This document shows positions 45,236 to 58,056 of a stretch of 64,000 bases of DNA, in pieces. The stretch spans positions 868,001 through 932,000 of the forward strand of contig JANFOG010000004.1 of the NCBI GenBank assembly GCA_024336345.1, in the 5' to 3' direction. The notes beneath the pieces are model-generated. The model was not told where the DNA came from. It made no database searches and saw nothing but the letters and a program-made list of their open reading frames with translations. The translations under genes and the position numbers were made by a program. The first letter of the stretch is position 1, and every line of letters starts with the position of its first letter. The DNA is from Mariannaea sp. PMI_226. Its lineage: Eukaryota; Ascomycota; Sordariomycetes; Hypocreales; Nectriaceae.

Positions 45236-48200
45236 AGGTACAGATTACAGTAAGGTAGTTTAAAAATCGAGGCGAATTGAAGCTAGTAGCATGCATGTAC
45301 CCATTTTCTCAACCAGAGACATACACACGGCGATGGCATACATAGGATACTCCAGAAATGGTTCTCATCCCCCACAGAGAACTTATATCACCAAGGTAAA
45401 GTGACTTGGAGCCGCGTTGGCTGTTGGCCTTTTTGTGTGTTTCGTACGAACGAACGACATCTGTTTCGTACTACATGTTAACGTTGCAGTGTGCTCCATA
45501 CCTGTGTACAGGATTATTATTGATGGAGACCCCAAAAAGACCTAAATCTCCATTGCGCACATGCTACGTAGAGTAGTAATATGTAGATTGGACGGGTGTC
45601 TGGACGTACTCATGCCCCGACACAACAAGGTCAGCGGGGATCAACCAACCAGGTCCGGGGCCTGGCCACGACTGTCCATGCCCAGACCCAGACCATCCCA
45701 GCCAGCGAGAGCATGTACTATACATTCGGGTGGAAGGTTGACTAAAGTTACTAGCTACCACTACTGTACGTATGGATACAGTGTGTCGGTATTCAGCATG
45801 AGTTGAAAGCACAAGCCCTCTCTCCCACTGGGCTTGTTCTCGTCCAGTCCAGTCCAAGTCCATTCTTGTAAACAAGGCCCTTGCCTTGGCCCAAGCCCCC
45901 CCCAAAGTTAGCCACACAAGAAGAGCCACAGTTGCAGCCAGTTGTGGAAACCGGGGCACACACATGGTAGCGCAGGGCAGCCAGTGGCACCCTGTCGAAC
46001 GGGGATGGGAGGGGGGAAGAGCCCTGTCGTCCATACGCGCGGTAGCCTAGTCATGGAAGGTGGTGAAGCATCCAGGGAGCCGGGGTCTTAGTGGAGGAGG
46101 AGGGGAGACGTTTTTTTTGCCATGGAGGAGGAAGAGACGGTAACTGGATGAGACCTAGTCGAATTTAAAAGGTACCGCCTGAGGTGACATGACGGTACTA
46201 TCCGATGTCACTCGCGTGTGCCACAGTTGGTGGGCTGCCGCCAGCGGTGAGTGGCAGAAGTGATAATAGCAATAGGTAATGGAAGTGGCAGTGCAGGTTT
46301 GCAGTCCTGTACTGTGTTGTGTGGTGCTGTTGATGGTAATGGCAGCAACCGGTGCTGATGCTAAATGCTGAGGAAATGGTACAATACTACTACGCAAGGC
46401 GGTAATCGGAGAAGCTGGGCATCAAGCCTTCTGTGCTTTCATGACGACGACCGTTCTTGTCTCATGTCTCACATTTCGCATCGAAGCCCCCAGAATAAAA
46501 AAAAAAATAGGTACTTTGTACCAGGGCCAGGCTCTTTTTTTCTTTTTTGCTTACATCTGGAACCGAGAACACATCGGGGCGGGCTGAGCATGAGTTCACT
46601 TCGGCCGGGAACTTCATGTGGGGCAGCAAGCTACCATAGTACGGGCGGGTGGGTAGTTTTATTATTTTATTTTTTATGGGCGACTGCTGAAACACAGATA
46701 TGGAAAATGGAAGCTCCAAGGAAAAAAACATCAAATCAAAATCCGGGCATGACATGATGCTGCGTAGGTGAGAGAGAGTCCCTGCTGGTGGTTTGATTAT
46801 TTCACTCAAGTTGACTACTTGAATCATTAAGGTTGGAGCAGGGAGCCGGGATTTAAACAATGGTCGACAAAATAGACTTCACAAGCTGACAACCAGTGGA
46901 TTGATTATTGATTGGATTATGTATGTTCTCACTCCCTCTCGTACTATGCACATGTAATGCCCGTAGGCCGTGCTGGACGTAGTATTATGCAATGATGCAA
47001 AATGCTTGTTCTGTACAAGGTCAAACCTCGTCAGCTCGCTCGCTACACCAGAGAAAGGGCGCCGCATCTCAATGCCATAACCGAGCACTCCAGAACTCAC
47101 TCCGAAGACGGCGCTGCCGGCCGCCTTGTCCTCTACCTTATCAAGGTGAGCGCGGGCGAAGTCCCGACTGGGCAAATGACGCAAAAGCCAGACAATAAAC
47201 GATATATGAAATCGAGATGGCTGACGTAGAGAACCAATAGGAGGCCTTACGGTTGTGGCATGGTACCACAAAGACGGGCCCCTGCGCGTCGTCGGCCCAG
47301 CTGGACGCTACTGCAACAGAAGCTGTCCTTGTGTACAGGAGGTAGCGCGGGTAGCAGCTAGCAATTTGATGTAGTTTTCCCGCGGCCCTACTGTTTTTTT
47401 TCCCTCACTTTTTAATATTCGAGCCAAACGGTTTTTGACACCGGCGTTAATTTCAACAGCACTTGGGGGGGAGGGGGGAGGGATAAGGGTTTTGGAGATT
47501 GCGGACGGAGGTGACGGGAAAGGCGCGGAGCGGGTTAGTGTGTGTCACCAGTTGAGATGGTGGCTTCCATATGGTCTAAGATCTCACGACAAACAAAGAA
47601 GCAATTACGAGGTATGTAGTAGTAAGAATACGACGAACATACAGTGCATGTATGCGGTAGGCAGTACTATGGTAGGTAGGCAGTCGACTTAGCTTACTGT
47701 AGGTAGTAGTAGGCAGAGGAAAGCCAGATGTAAGATGGAAAAAGTCCCTTGTTAGTACGGAATCCCAGTTGTGAATAATCTGTAGAATGCGTGTTGGTTC
47801 TGACGACCAAGTGCCAGCCTAGCTAGCTGACGAGCCAACACCAGCATACTGCAGCTGCATACAATCAGTAGTAAGAAGTGGCTAGGTGGCTTGTGGAGGG
47901 TGTCGTAGGGTGGGGAGGGGGAAGAAGGGGGGGGGGGGGGTCGAATAATGGTGGTGGCTTGTTGTTTGTGTGTCTTGTTGTCGTTCTCGCTGTGGTTGTC
48001 GTTGTCGTTTGGTCCTCAGTTGTTGTTATTGTTTGTTGTTATTGTCAGCGTCCATCCACCAAAGCCGCTGCTTGTGCTTGCGCCTCTCACTCGACTTCGC
48101 TGTCTGTGCTGCTGCAGACAGCTACATACTACCTTACATAGTACATCAGAGGCGTGATGGACCAAAGCTCTATCCACCAAGCAATCAGTGAGTGGCTAAT

Positions 48201-49131
48201 GGGATTACCCGAAAGGTGAGTGGCTAATTGACCGGAAAGGGAGCAGTGAGGAGGTGGCGGATGGATCTGTGATTGAAGGATTGAGTGGATGAGCTGCGCC
48301 GAGAGCTGAAACAAAAGGCCTTGCCACCCTAGGCAGTGCGGTAAATAACATAAAATACCAATTATATGAGAATAAAATACCAAGAAAAGTGACGGGGAGG
48401 GGTGGTTTGGAAAGAAAAAAAGTAAATAATAAGAAGAAAAAAGAAAGATTAGTTCCACCTCGAATGGTCCAAGCGCAATACACAAGCTGAGAGGTAACAC
48501 AAAGAACGAAGTGAAGTTTAAAAAAAAAAAAAATAACATAAAAATCAACTACCATGGTACATAGGTCCTGGAGGCAGGTAAGGTAATTACGGCGGCAGTA
48601 ATATCCCGTCACCTATCAAACCTAATATGTACTGTACATCGTTGTCAGAAATTAACTTATTAGTCCAATCCAAAAGAGTCGAGAAAAAAAAGAGGACAGA
48701 GATGAGACAGGGACACACGACAAGGATCCAGGAAGGCGGGAAACCGTTGAGTTGGGGCTGGTGCTTTGGGGGGCACGTGCTGGACATTGGGAACTAAGTT
48801 AGCGCATTGGCCGTCACGCGATCCCCGCTTATTTGCTGCTGTGACGGGTGATTGATACCTACATACAGCACTGCACCAGCCACTAGGTAGGTACCTTGAC
48901 TACCTATTGAGGATGGCATCAAGTTGATGGGTAATGATGGCTGATGGCTGATGATTGATGAGTGATGACTGACGGGTGGTGACGGGTGATGGGGCACAAC
49001 CAACCTAAGTGAGTAAGTCAGAGTGATGGCGCTCCCTCGCTTGGCCGCCCCCAAGAAGCTAAGGAACCAAAGCAGCCAAGGAGCCAGGAGCCAAGGATCA
49101 AAAAGAGGCGCGATCCAAGCTCGGAACATAG

Positions 49132-49158
49132 AATCAATCAATCAATCAATCAATCAAT
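49132..49158. repeat. (AATC)n tetranucleotide repeat
   Basis: Nearly seven perfect AATC units. Simple microsatellite. Confidence 0.9.
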
Positions 49159-51149
49159 GGTACGGTAGCTCTTTGGCCGCCACAGCTCGCTTCCCCCAGC
49201 ACGCCAAAAAGTGGTTCACATGCTACCATGTAGATACCTTAGATGGTGTAGCTACAGTACCTATCAGCCCAGACTAAAAAAGATGCAGTTTATGGACCCC
49301 AAGACATCGTATTCTCTCAGATTGCGATGTTCGCATCCTCAGTCTCGGGATTTTTGACCCTCATACCTCGTGCCATCATACCAGCCAACCCAAACACAAG
49401 CAAAAATAATACTAATAATAATAATAAAAATAAATAAAAAAAAATAGATAGAGAGAAAGAAAAGATTTGCCGTCCATAGCACAAATCATAAAAGAGGAGA
49501 AATGAAAAGTCATCACCAACCCATCACCTTTTCTTTCCACCTTACCACCCTTGTAAGCCATGCCAACGCCATGCCACTGCCCTGCTCGTTTCTCTCAAAA
49601 CTGCATAGCACAAATGATCAAAGTCCTGGGTAGTTCGGAAGGACAGGAACCGGGGGGAAGAGAGACGGCAAGGCTTGGCTTCGAAAGTATTTACTGGGAT
49701 TCCCAAGCAATCTTCTTTTTTTATTTCCCCTTCCTTTCGAGCCATAATCACCAACCACCCTTACTCATCTCGCCTCGTTCATTTCTTGAGCGGCAAATTG
49801 TTCGAGATAAAGAACTCCAATACGGAGTAATTACTTAGCTTCTTTTTCTCACCACACTTCATAATTTCTCCCCTCTACATGGTAGATGGATTAATCATAT
49901 CTTAATTAATCTGCACAGATCGCTCGGTCCAGACTTGCGGCACACTGACCGTAATCACACCCTCCCCTTCCCCTCTGGACAAACCACAAACCACAAACCA
50001 TATACCAACAGTAAACGCTGAACATGCATCTCGCCAGACTTGGTTAACGCGTAACTACCTGTTTGCTCTCTTCTTCCTCTGCCAACCACCTCTTTTTTTT
50101 TTCTTTTTTTTTTCTGGTCAACACTTTGGCCTTCTTTTATTTTGCAAGCCAACCAGCCACATCCAAGCAGTTGCGTGTAGAGGCGACCCCTGCGGACCAA
50201 TTCTCGGGTTTACCGTGTGGAGCTCACCCCGGATGGTCGGCCGTACGTGACACCCGTGGTGGATGGCGGCCTCGGAGGCGGAAGAAGCTGAAGCATGCGA
50301 GAGGATGAGGTATCAGCAGAGTACGAGGAGCAAGATCCATACACAGTATGTCCCTCGTATTCGAAATCCACACATGAATTCCTGGGAAGCACTTGACTGT
50401 CTGCTGCACCCCTATACATGCTGGTCGTGTGCAGATCCAAATCGTACGCATTTGTGTCCATCGAATGACCTCATTTATATCTCAGCTTTCCCTCAAGGTG
50501 ATGCAATGCAAGACTAGACCGCTTTCCTCACAGCACGTTGCAATGTTCCATGGAACATATAGTCAATCGTAACAAGGTTGTATCTTTATTATATGTGTAT
50601 AAAAGTACCATGTAAGGCTAATCCAGCTATCATGAATTGGTATAGTGCCTGATTGCAAAAAAAGGGTCGTTTCGTAACCGTGCTAGTTGCTCATGTTGAA
50701 ATGGCTACCTCCCCTCTCTTGTTGGCCATTCATCCCTAAGCCCACTGACTGAACTGTTTCTTTGCAAATAATCCCGATGTAACAGAACGAGGAAAAACAG
50801 AGAAAAGTCGTAAAAGAGATAAAGGCCGTCCATCGAGCAAGGAATGGGAAGAAAACTGAGGAACGAACCAAAGGAGATAGGTGCTGGATAAGGGAAGATG
50901 TGGATGACCGCGAGCAAGGAGAAATGAGAAAGAGACTGAATCAACTGAGAAACCTGAACGCCTTCCCTGTATCCTCATTTGCATGATCCAACCTGTTGGT
51001 ATTCAAACCCACACATGAATCCTGCTTCGTCACATTGCACCGTCATCATGTTGGGGCGCTTCTATCCCAGCTCATTTGAGCGAGCGAGCGAGGCCTCGGA
51101 CACTGCGCCGCTCGGTCAACCATGGTTCGCTTCACATGCGTCCAATTCA

Positions 51150-52483
51150 TCACTCGGCACGCCACCACGTCTTCTCTCGCAGTGACATTTCCTTCCCGGC
51201 CGCCTTGCGACTGCCATCTGTCTCGGCCTTGTATTGCCAATACTCATCCAATCGTTGCTCTGCATACGAGGCGTAGTCGAAATCGATTTCGGAGATGACA
51301 GCCTGGATCAACGACCAGATACCCCAGTAGAATCCGGGGACCCCTCGGTAGGCATCCACTTCTTCCGTAAGCTTGCGTACCTCCTCTTCCTCATCGACAG
51401 GCTCCCCGGTCAGGCCAAAATACGTCTTGATGTACTCTTGGATAAAAGCTCGGCGCTGGGCCTGAGTCGGTACAAGGTTGTAGTCGCAGTCGTATCCCAC
51501 CCACTCGGCAAAGTGGTTAGAGATATCGAACGCCATTGGTGATGGAGTAGCATATTCGTAGTCAATGAAACTCACTGACGTCTCTGCACCCTCCTCTTCA
51601 TGGATGATGACATTGGCGCACAACAGGTCGCAATGAGCAAAGACAAGCTACGTCATTCATAATTAGCGAAATGACCCTCTGGAAAGGTGAGTGGAAATAA
51701 GCATACCCCGTTTTGACCGAGGCCAGGTCGCTGGCTGAGCTTCTGGATCATCTCCTCTAATTCATGCTGGAGCTGAATTTGTCTTTCACGCTGGGCCTCA
51801 GTATCGGTGGGCAATGCGAGGATCCATTTCTGCATGGTCGTCCAAACATTTGGTGGTGGCTTGCCAGGGGCCGCGTTGTCAATCATTTCTTGGTGTGCCC
51901 TCTGGGCTTCACTCTTGGCATCTCCGTTAGTACCGGAGGTGGGCTTGCCGTTTGTGTGGCCGTTCACCCCGTTCACCCCGTTCTGGGCGGGGATGGGGCC
52001 GGACACACACGGCACAGTTGCGTGCCACTGAGCAAGCCGACGAGCAACGGCATGCAGGATAGGAGGGTCGCTGAGGTCTTGGGCACGGGCAACCTTTCCA
52101 GAGATGTAGCGGTAGAGCATACCATTATTGAACCTGGCCAGCAGCTCAGTAGCGAGACCGTGCCTCCAGAGCAGTTCGTGGTTTGCAGCCTCACGCTCAC
52201 GATCAATAATAAGAGCAGTTCCGTTACCGTAGGCCCGTAGTAAGATGGACTCTCGATCAATGTCCTCCTTGGACAAGCCGGGCCGACGGTTGATAGCCTT
52301 GAGCAAGGTGTTGGTAATGCCATCAGTGAAACGCACAAATTCTACATTTGAATCCTCACTCGCCCAGTCAGGCATGAGCGTCAGGATGAGGTTCAGGGCT
52401 GATTTTTGAGAATCACTATTATCGTAGGTAAGGGGAAGAAAGGGGACATGGCCGTGCTGGCCGTTGTGAGCTGAAGGGGACAT
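51150..52483 (-). CDS. ethanolamine/choline kinase
   Basis: Two exons (52483-51707, 51647-51150) join in frame to 424 residues. The 59-nt intron has a GTATGC donor, GCTAAT branch site and GTAG acceptor. It phosphorylates ethanolamine (or choline) with ATP, the first step of the CDP-ethanolamine (Kennedy) route to membrane phospholipids, in the cytosol. The catalytic Brenner motif HxDxxxxN is complete (His264, Asp266, Asn271). The Mg-binding Asp288 lies in FIDYEYA, followed by the choline-kinase signature FDISNHFAEW. The N-terminal half has the FRTDG-like FTDGITN and the LLRAYGNG segment. The sequence reads closer to ethanolamine kinase (Eki1/EasK type) than choline kinase, but substrate choice is not proven. 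An Asn/Gly/Thr-rich insert at about residues 170-205 is likely a disordered loop. The gene is divergent from npr3 across 2.1 kb. Confidence 0.92.
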
Positions 52484-54573
52484 GGTCGCGAATCAATGAA
52501 CAGGAGGGGAATAGAGGGGGAAGTTTCCTTTGATCGCGGGGGATGAGGTGTAAGAGGGAGAAATGGAGGGATGAACTGCAAGGACTGCAAGAACTGCAAG
52601 AACTGCGACCAAGATAGCAAGGCAAAGGGGGAAAAAATACTGCGCAGAGGAGTAGGCAAGAGGTGGGGAGCAGAGGAGGCTATAAGGACTATAAGAAGCC
52701 AGTGTACCACCGCTAGTGAAGGATGTATGATGAGAGGGGAGAAGTCGGTGGGAGGAAGAACGAGAATGCGAAAAAGCCGTTCAACTCGGTGTCATTTCCA
52801 GGGGCTGAGTTCAGGGGCAGAAACTGGCTGTGTGGCGGAATCCGGGACCGAGCGAGAGGGGACAACGGCCGGGCTTTATGGTGGAGATGGGGGGCGCGAT
52901 CCGGAGAGGTTCTTCAGCGGGCGACTGGACGAACGGCGGGCAGTCGGGGAAGCGAGACGGAGGGCAAGTTGAGGCTCAGGCTTAGGTTCAGGATGCAGAT
53001 GACGATGGGATGAAGTTGACAGAAAGCACACGACCTGTTGCCCTTCTGGAAGAACAAAGACGGTGAGTTTTGTGGGCAAACGTGGTGTTGGGTGGGCCAG
53101 TGAGAAGCGCGACTGGGACCATGTGAAAGGGGATTTAGTCTGCCGCCACCCGGATGCCAGAAAATACGAAGGACGACACCTCAGTGGGTGAGTGCGCGCA
53201 GTACTATGTAAGGAGCAAGGAGCAAGGAACAAGGGACAAGGAGCAAAGAGTATATGGCAGGGAACTAGAGGGGCAAGAAGGTGAGCGTGTGTCCTGATCT
53301 AGCCTATGAAAGCTGTAAGACCAAGGTTCGAATATCATCTACGTCGTTTGTCCTCACTGGCTCGGTACTAGATTGCTGCCCTCCGATGTCAGGTACGGGT
53401 GGCGGCAAAGGCGTAATTAGGTAGGCAAGCACAGGAGGTAAATGCCACCTGGCTAGTGGGCAGGCTCGAGTTTGAGGGTACCGCACCAACCCTGCAAGCT
53501 TGGTAGAGCAGTAGTAGTAGGTAAGGTAGTGGTTGTTTGTATGTGTGTGTTTCATTTATTTCTTACCTGCATCGAAATATAGCAAACCTTCGTAATAATC
53601 AAAAAGTAAATTAATTATTCCTGCTCGGTATACGAATGCAGCTAACATACGTCGTGGTCTTATTCTTCTTATTACTGTCAGTCATTTTACGGTAATAGCC
53701 AGCCTCATTTTGTTGTTGGGGATTTACTGTTGGGCTGGACCTGGCCAGACCTTTTTCCAATTTTTTTTTTTTTAGAAACTAATTGGGCCTGGAAGATGGA
53801 TGCGCAGCCAACCACAAGCACTCTTTTGTTTTAGTGGCCCTTTGCTTACACCGCAAAGACCAAATTTCCTCTTTTTGACATGTGATTTAACCCTCCAGAG
53901 AGGCCTGTAGTCTAGTATTTACCTAAAATAGGGAAAGTAATTCAACCTGTGCACTTGGCTCGTGTTCAATTTGGGCATGACACATTGCCGTGCCTCTGGG
54001 TAAGTTGACTGTGGAAAAAGTGCATTTGATGCTACTGCCTTACTGCCTCTGCTCATTCATTGTACATAGTATCTGTTCAATCAACATATTTCAGTTCCTC
54101 CAACTTTGAATCCCACGGAGCTTGGCCAGTCCTAATGAAATCAACCTTGAGATGCACGCACTGAAGATGTAATCCCCCTGGCGACACGACTCTCTCACTT
54201 CGTATTCCACCGCACGTCGGCGGTGATTTTTTTTTTCTTCGCTCCTCATCTGCTCAGGTCACTTGATTACTTCCAAATTAAAACTAGGCCAACGCTATTC
54301 ACCGCCACAGTTACGCTCCGCTCCTCGTTCCCCCTTGCACTTCATCACAAGTGTGGCGCAATTTGAGGCAAGTGGCTTCCCTTTCCTACCGCATCAATGT
54401 TGAGCCATCCATCCCCACTCTCATTGAGGCTCTAGCTCCTGTCAAGTCGAACGTCACCATCCGCGACAGCAGCCCGTTTCCTCAATAGAGACCTCGGGTA
54501 GAATCCATTGGATTAAGAATAAGATTGCGCAGTCATTCCATACGCCCTCGTGGGACCATGTGAGACCCGCGCA
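52484..54573. other. divergent intergenic region between the kinase and npr3
   Basis: About 2.1 kb holding both promoters. It includes a AACTGCAAG repeat close to the ethanolamine kinase start, a GGAGCAA-type repeat at about 53211-53250, and TACTATGTA (53202-53210) and TACATAGTA (54063-54071). No gene is supported. Confidence 0.6.
52573..52608. repeat. (AACTGCAAG)n nonamer repeat
   Basis: Four near-perfect tandem copies about 90 bases upstream of the ethanolamine kinase ATG, likely in its leader. The core AACTGC also recurs in the Rim15 leader region. Confidence 0.8.
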
Positions 54574-56810
54574 ATGGCAGCCCCGTTCGTCACTACCGAC
54601 AACTTTTTGGGCGTCGCCCTTGTCATCAACCGTTCCCGCGATGGCCCAGCTTTCGTCTTTCACTACCCACCTCATATCAAGGCGGGATCAGGAAATTCTC
54701 AGGCTCTAGTGGAGTTTGAAGACATCTTGCTCGAACGTCTCTCTCAGGGGCTTCATCAGGACGCTGACGATGACGAGGCCGTAATCAGGCAAGCTCGCAA
54801 CCCAGACGAGCATTACTTCACTGAATCTGGTACACAAATAGTCCCATGGGAGCGCGTCGCGGGGTTCCCTTCTCGAGATCTTGCCGGCATTCTTACTCCT
54901 GCCCGAGCCTACCACAAACGCCTTTTCCAGTTATCATTAGATCCCCTTTGCTGTGTCTCATACCCCATCCATGTTCCCGAGAACGGCAAGTGGAAGAAAC
55001 CGAAGAAGACAACTAAATCTTCAAAACGCTCTGCCTACACGGACGACTTGACTGCTCCCCATGAAGCAGATGGGAATCCAGCCGTTGCCAAGGCGGGCGA
55101 GCAGCCATCCAAGGAAAAGGATGGCAAGAAGGAGGAGGATGAGGAGAAGCGTAGCTCCATGACTATGTTTAACCTTGTCTTCATCATGAATCCCAAGAGC
55201 AACGAAGTGAAGGATGTAGTCGAAGCTATCTTTGACCACATCATCAAGAAGGTCAGCAAGTATCTAAAATATAGCCAACAGCACAGTGAATTTGTTTGGA
55301 AGGAGTCAAAACGCATTCTGGTCGCAAAGGACAAAGCCAGGGAAGAGCGTATGTCCCTTAGTCTTGGAACCTTCCTGTGAAGCCCGTTTCATGCTAACAA
55401 TCTCTGCCACAGGCAAGATGATGAATGTGTTATGGAAGGAGATTCTGCAGAGCTCATCATTAGCGGCCGCCATGCACGACATCTACGAGGCCGTGTCGCA
55501 AAATAAGATTGCAACGCTCCACCTCGATACACTTGCAGGCTCCCTGACGCCATCGGTTCAGATTCCTGTGCCCTTTTACGTGGACGACCTGCCTCAGGGC
55601 GAGGTGAAACCGGAACGTGGGCTTTGGCTAACCACTGCCAACACGTTCCTGAGCCAAGAGGCTCTTGAAGAACCTGGGTTTCTTGATCGTAACTTTGCTC
55701 TTCTTCTTATAGATGACGAGAAAAAGATCATATCTGAGCTCCAAGCCGATCCAGACCCAACTACAGCATCCATGGTCGAGTTCGTACGGCTCTCAAAACC
55801 CACTATGTCGTATGTTTTTTAACCCATTGCATAATTACTTGTGTGCCATTCTTTGTTTTTGGCCTTTCCTATTCTAATTAGTGCACAGATTCTTTCAAGT
55901 TGGCCAAAGTAATGTCCTTACTCTCGGACAAGTACGAAAATACGCCCAACACTTTATATTCTGGCGCCGCGCCATTGCTATCCCACCTCTGCACGCTCGT
56001 GATCAGTACATCGGGTCTCCAAATGCAGATTTCACACGGCTTCCTCAAGACACGCTTGAATGGCAACGTGCATTTCCCCTCGCGCCACCTCTACCAAACT
56101 TTCTCGCTGAGCTTTCTCAGTGTCCTCGCCCGTACAAGCAATTCTCCCCCAGCAAAGCCCACCGGCCCACCTACCTCCTCATGCTCGCCTGGCTCATGCG
56201 GCGTGGCTGGGTAACTCAGCTTTGTACGTTCGCATATGTCGTTGTTTGGCCCGAGATTCTCTATGAAGTCGACTACGAGATGGAAGCTGAGGAGATTCGC
56301 GCGGCTGCTGAAGCAGACGGGGCTCAATCTGAAGATTCGTCTGGAGCTGCTCCGCCCCGCAACTCCGAGTCCTCCGAGGACCACTCCGGTGCCGACGGTG
56401 CCCATGTCCCCACCATGACCGAGCAGGCTGCTGAGAAGGCTCGTCTCGAGCGCATCGCTTCCAAAGCCCACCACGAAGCTGCTGAGAAAGCCACGGCTCA
56501 CGCACGCAAGACCGTCCCTGTTGCCACTGCTCACCCCTCTGTGAACAACCATGCGCACCTCGCGAGCCTGACGCCACTAATCATCCTTGATGCCAAAAAG
56601 GCCACTGGCAAGGAGTCGCGCTACCTCTCCGCCATTGCCCGACGCTTTACCGATGACAAGATCCGTGGTGCCTGGACTCAATTCTCAAAATATTTTGACG
56701 GTCAGTGTGCCTTGGAACGCATCGCGCTGCAGGAGGATATGAAACGCAAGGAGGCTTGGAACAAGCTCCTAGCGATGAGCGAGTATCTCCTCTGTCTGAG
56801 GCATTGGTAA
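54574..56810 (+). CDS. npr3: nitrogen permease regulator 3 (Npr3), GATOR1/SEACIT subunit
   Basis: Three exons (54574-55348, 55413-55809, 55889-56810) join in frame to 697 residues. Introns are 64 nt (GTATGT, GCTAAC branch, CACAG) and 79 nt (GTATGT...CACAG). Npr3 pairs with Npr2 in the vacuole/lysosome-associated complex that acts as a GAP toward the Gtr/Rag GTPases and lowers TORC1 activity when amino acids are short. Family marks: the N-terminal longin-type strand beginning LGVALVINRSRDGPAFVFHY, the VKPYHTLL-region equivalent near residues 330-370, the FFQVGQSNVLTLGQVRKYAQ block directly after the second intron, and the LLMLAWLMRRGWVTQLCTFA segment, which aligns with the conserved wHTH-like C-terminal part. 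Two low-complexity charged inserts are present (about 155-200 and 510-580). The start is the first in-frame ATG; an in-frame GTG lies eight codons upstream. Confidence 0.93.
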
Positions 56811-58056
56811 TCTGCCCATAACCCGGCGGCCAAACTTAATGTCATTTTGTGGAAGTACATAGTATCAGTCAAACAACGCAGCGCGCAAACCGGAAGGCCT
56901 GTTGAAAGGCGTCTGCCATTGGCGTTAGGGAGAAACCCGTCAACTCTATGCTGAGTGCGTGAAGGCTCCATTTCCGCTTATGAAGCTAGATGATTGAATC
57001 ATCTATATCTAGATCTATCAACTGTCCAAGAGCAGGCTAATTCAAAGTATGTAAAGGATAGATCTCGCAGAGAATTCGTTGTTTATTAGCAACAATGTAA
57101 TAGAGATTGTCGCTCTACTTGAGCGAATACTTAATACCACGTAACGCACCGACTCAGTTAGTCACATGCGTTCCATTGGTTGAATCATATAGTTTAAAAA
57201 AAGAGAGAGAAGCCTTGGTTGGTTTATTAAATGCTAAGAGTAATAGCACATCGTTTGGCTATCTGATACTTGCTCGCTATTGCTATCTAGGCAGGCAAAA
57301 TAATTTCCCAAGAAGAAGAAGCTCTGTGGATATAGTAGATGCATTATGCAGAGGAAGCCATCAACCTCGGACTCCAACTTGAGAAGATGAAAATGCAATG
57401 AGCGGCATAACGACCGGGGTCTCATTGCCAGGAATTATTCAAGATGGAATAAACAAAGCAGCGATCCCGTCGATTAAGTATCAAGATTCAGTAAAACACA
57501 GAACCAAAAAAAAAATGATGAAAAAAGGAAAAAAAAAAACCCCCCAAGGACAAAACCCAATGCAGAGAAGTCCAGTTGACTTCTGTCCCTATCCCTTCCA
57601 TCCTCTTCCGTCCAAGACCGATCTCGCAAAGGTATCGCAAACAGAAAAACCAGCAAATCAAAAGAAGAAAAAGTAGAATAAAAGTTGAACAAGCATAACC
57701 AACTCCCGTGGTAAAAAGAATAAACCAGCAAAGGGTGGGAGAGAAACCGGAGTCGGACATGTCCCAGCCTTGTATAACCCCCGCCTATATACCCTATCTT
57801 GTCCATGCCCTGTCACGCCAGATTGCTCCCCAAGGGATGCACACCAAACAAGAAACAGATCAGCCTTGCTAATGACAGAGAAACCAAACGCCAAAGGAAT
57901 CTCACTCCTCCGTAGGAGTGCTCCTTAATGCTGTAAAAAGCCATAGATAGTGTAGAGATGCAATTGTCATGATGATAACGCCGCAAGGTCATCCCATAGT
58001 TAGCTGACTTTGTCGTGGATCGGGTCGTAAATTCAATAGTCAAACCCTAGGGTCCC
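56811..58056. other. convergent intergenic region between npr3 and the bHLH gene
   Basis: About 1.25 kb with both 3' ends. A small near-perfect hairpin (GATGATT-G-AATCATC) occurs near 56989-57004. One TACATAGTA is at 56856-56864. No gene is supported. Confidence 0.6.

Larger units (their letters stand above)
43533..51149. other. 7.6-kb intergenic region rich in simple repeats
   Basis: No supported gene. It holds GT, GGATA, AGGAC, GGTC/GGTA, AATC and GATG-type repeats, one AGGTACCT (48889-48896), one TACATAGTA (48135-48143) and one TACGGAGTA (49821-49829). G/A-rich tracts directly upstream of 43532 may belong to the zinc-finger gene's leader. Transcribed non-coding RNA cannot be excluded from sequence alone. 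Confidence 0.5.

Noticed and set aside
53325..53345. GGTTCGAAT tRNA B-box-like sequence
   Set aside because: No cloverleaf could be drawn around it.
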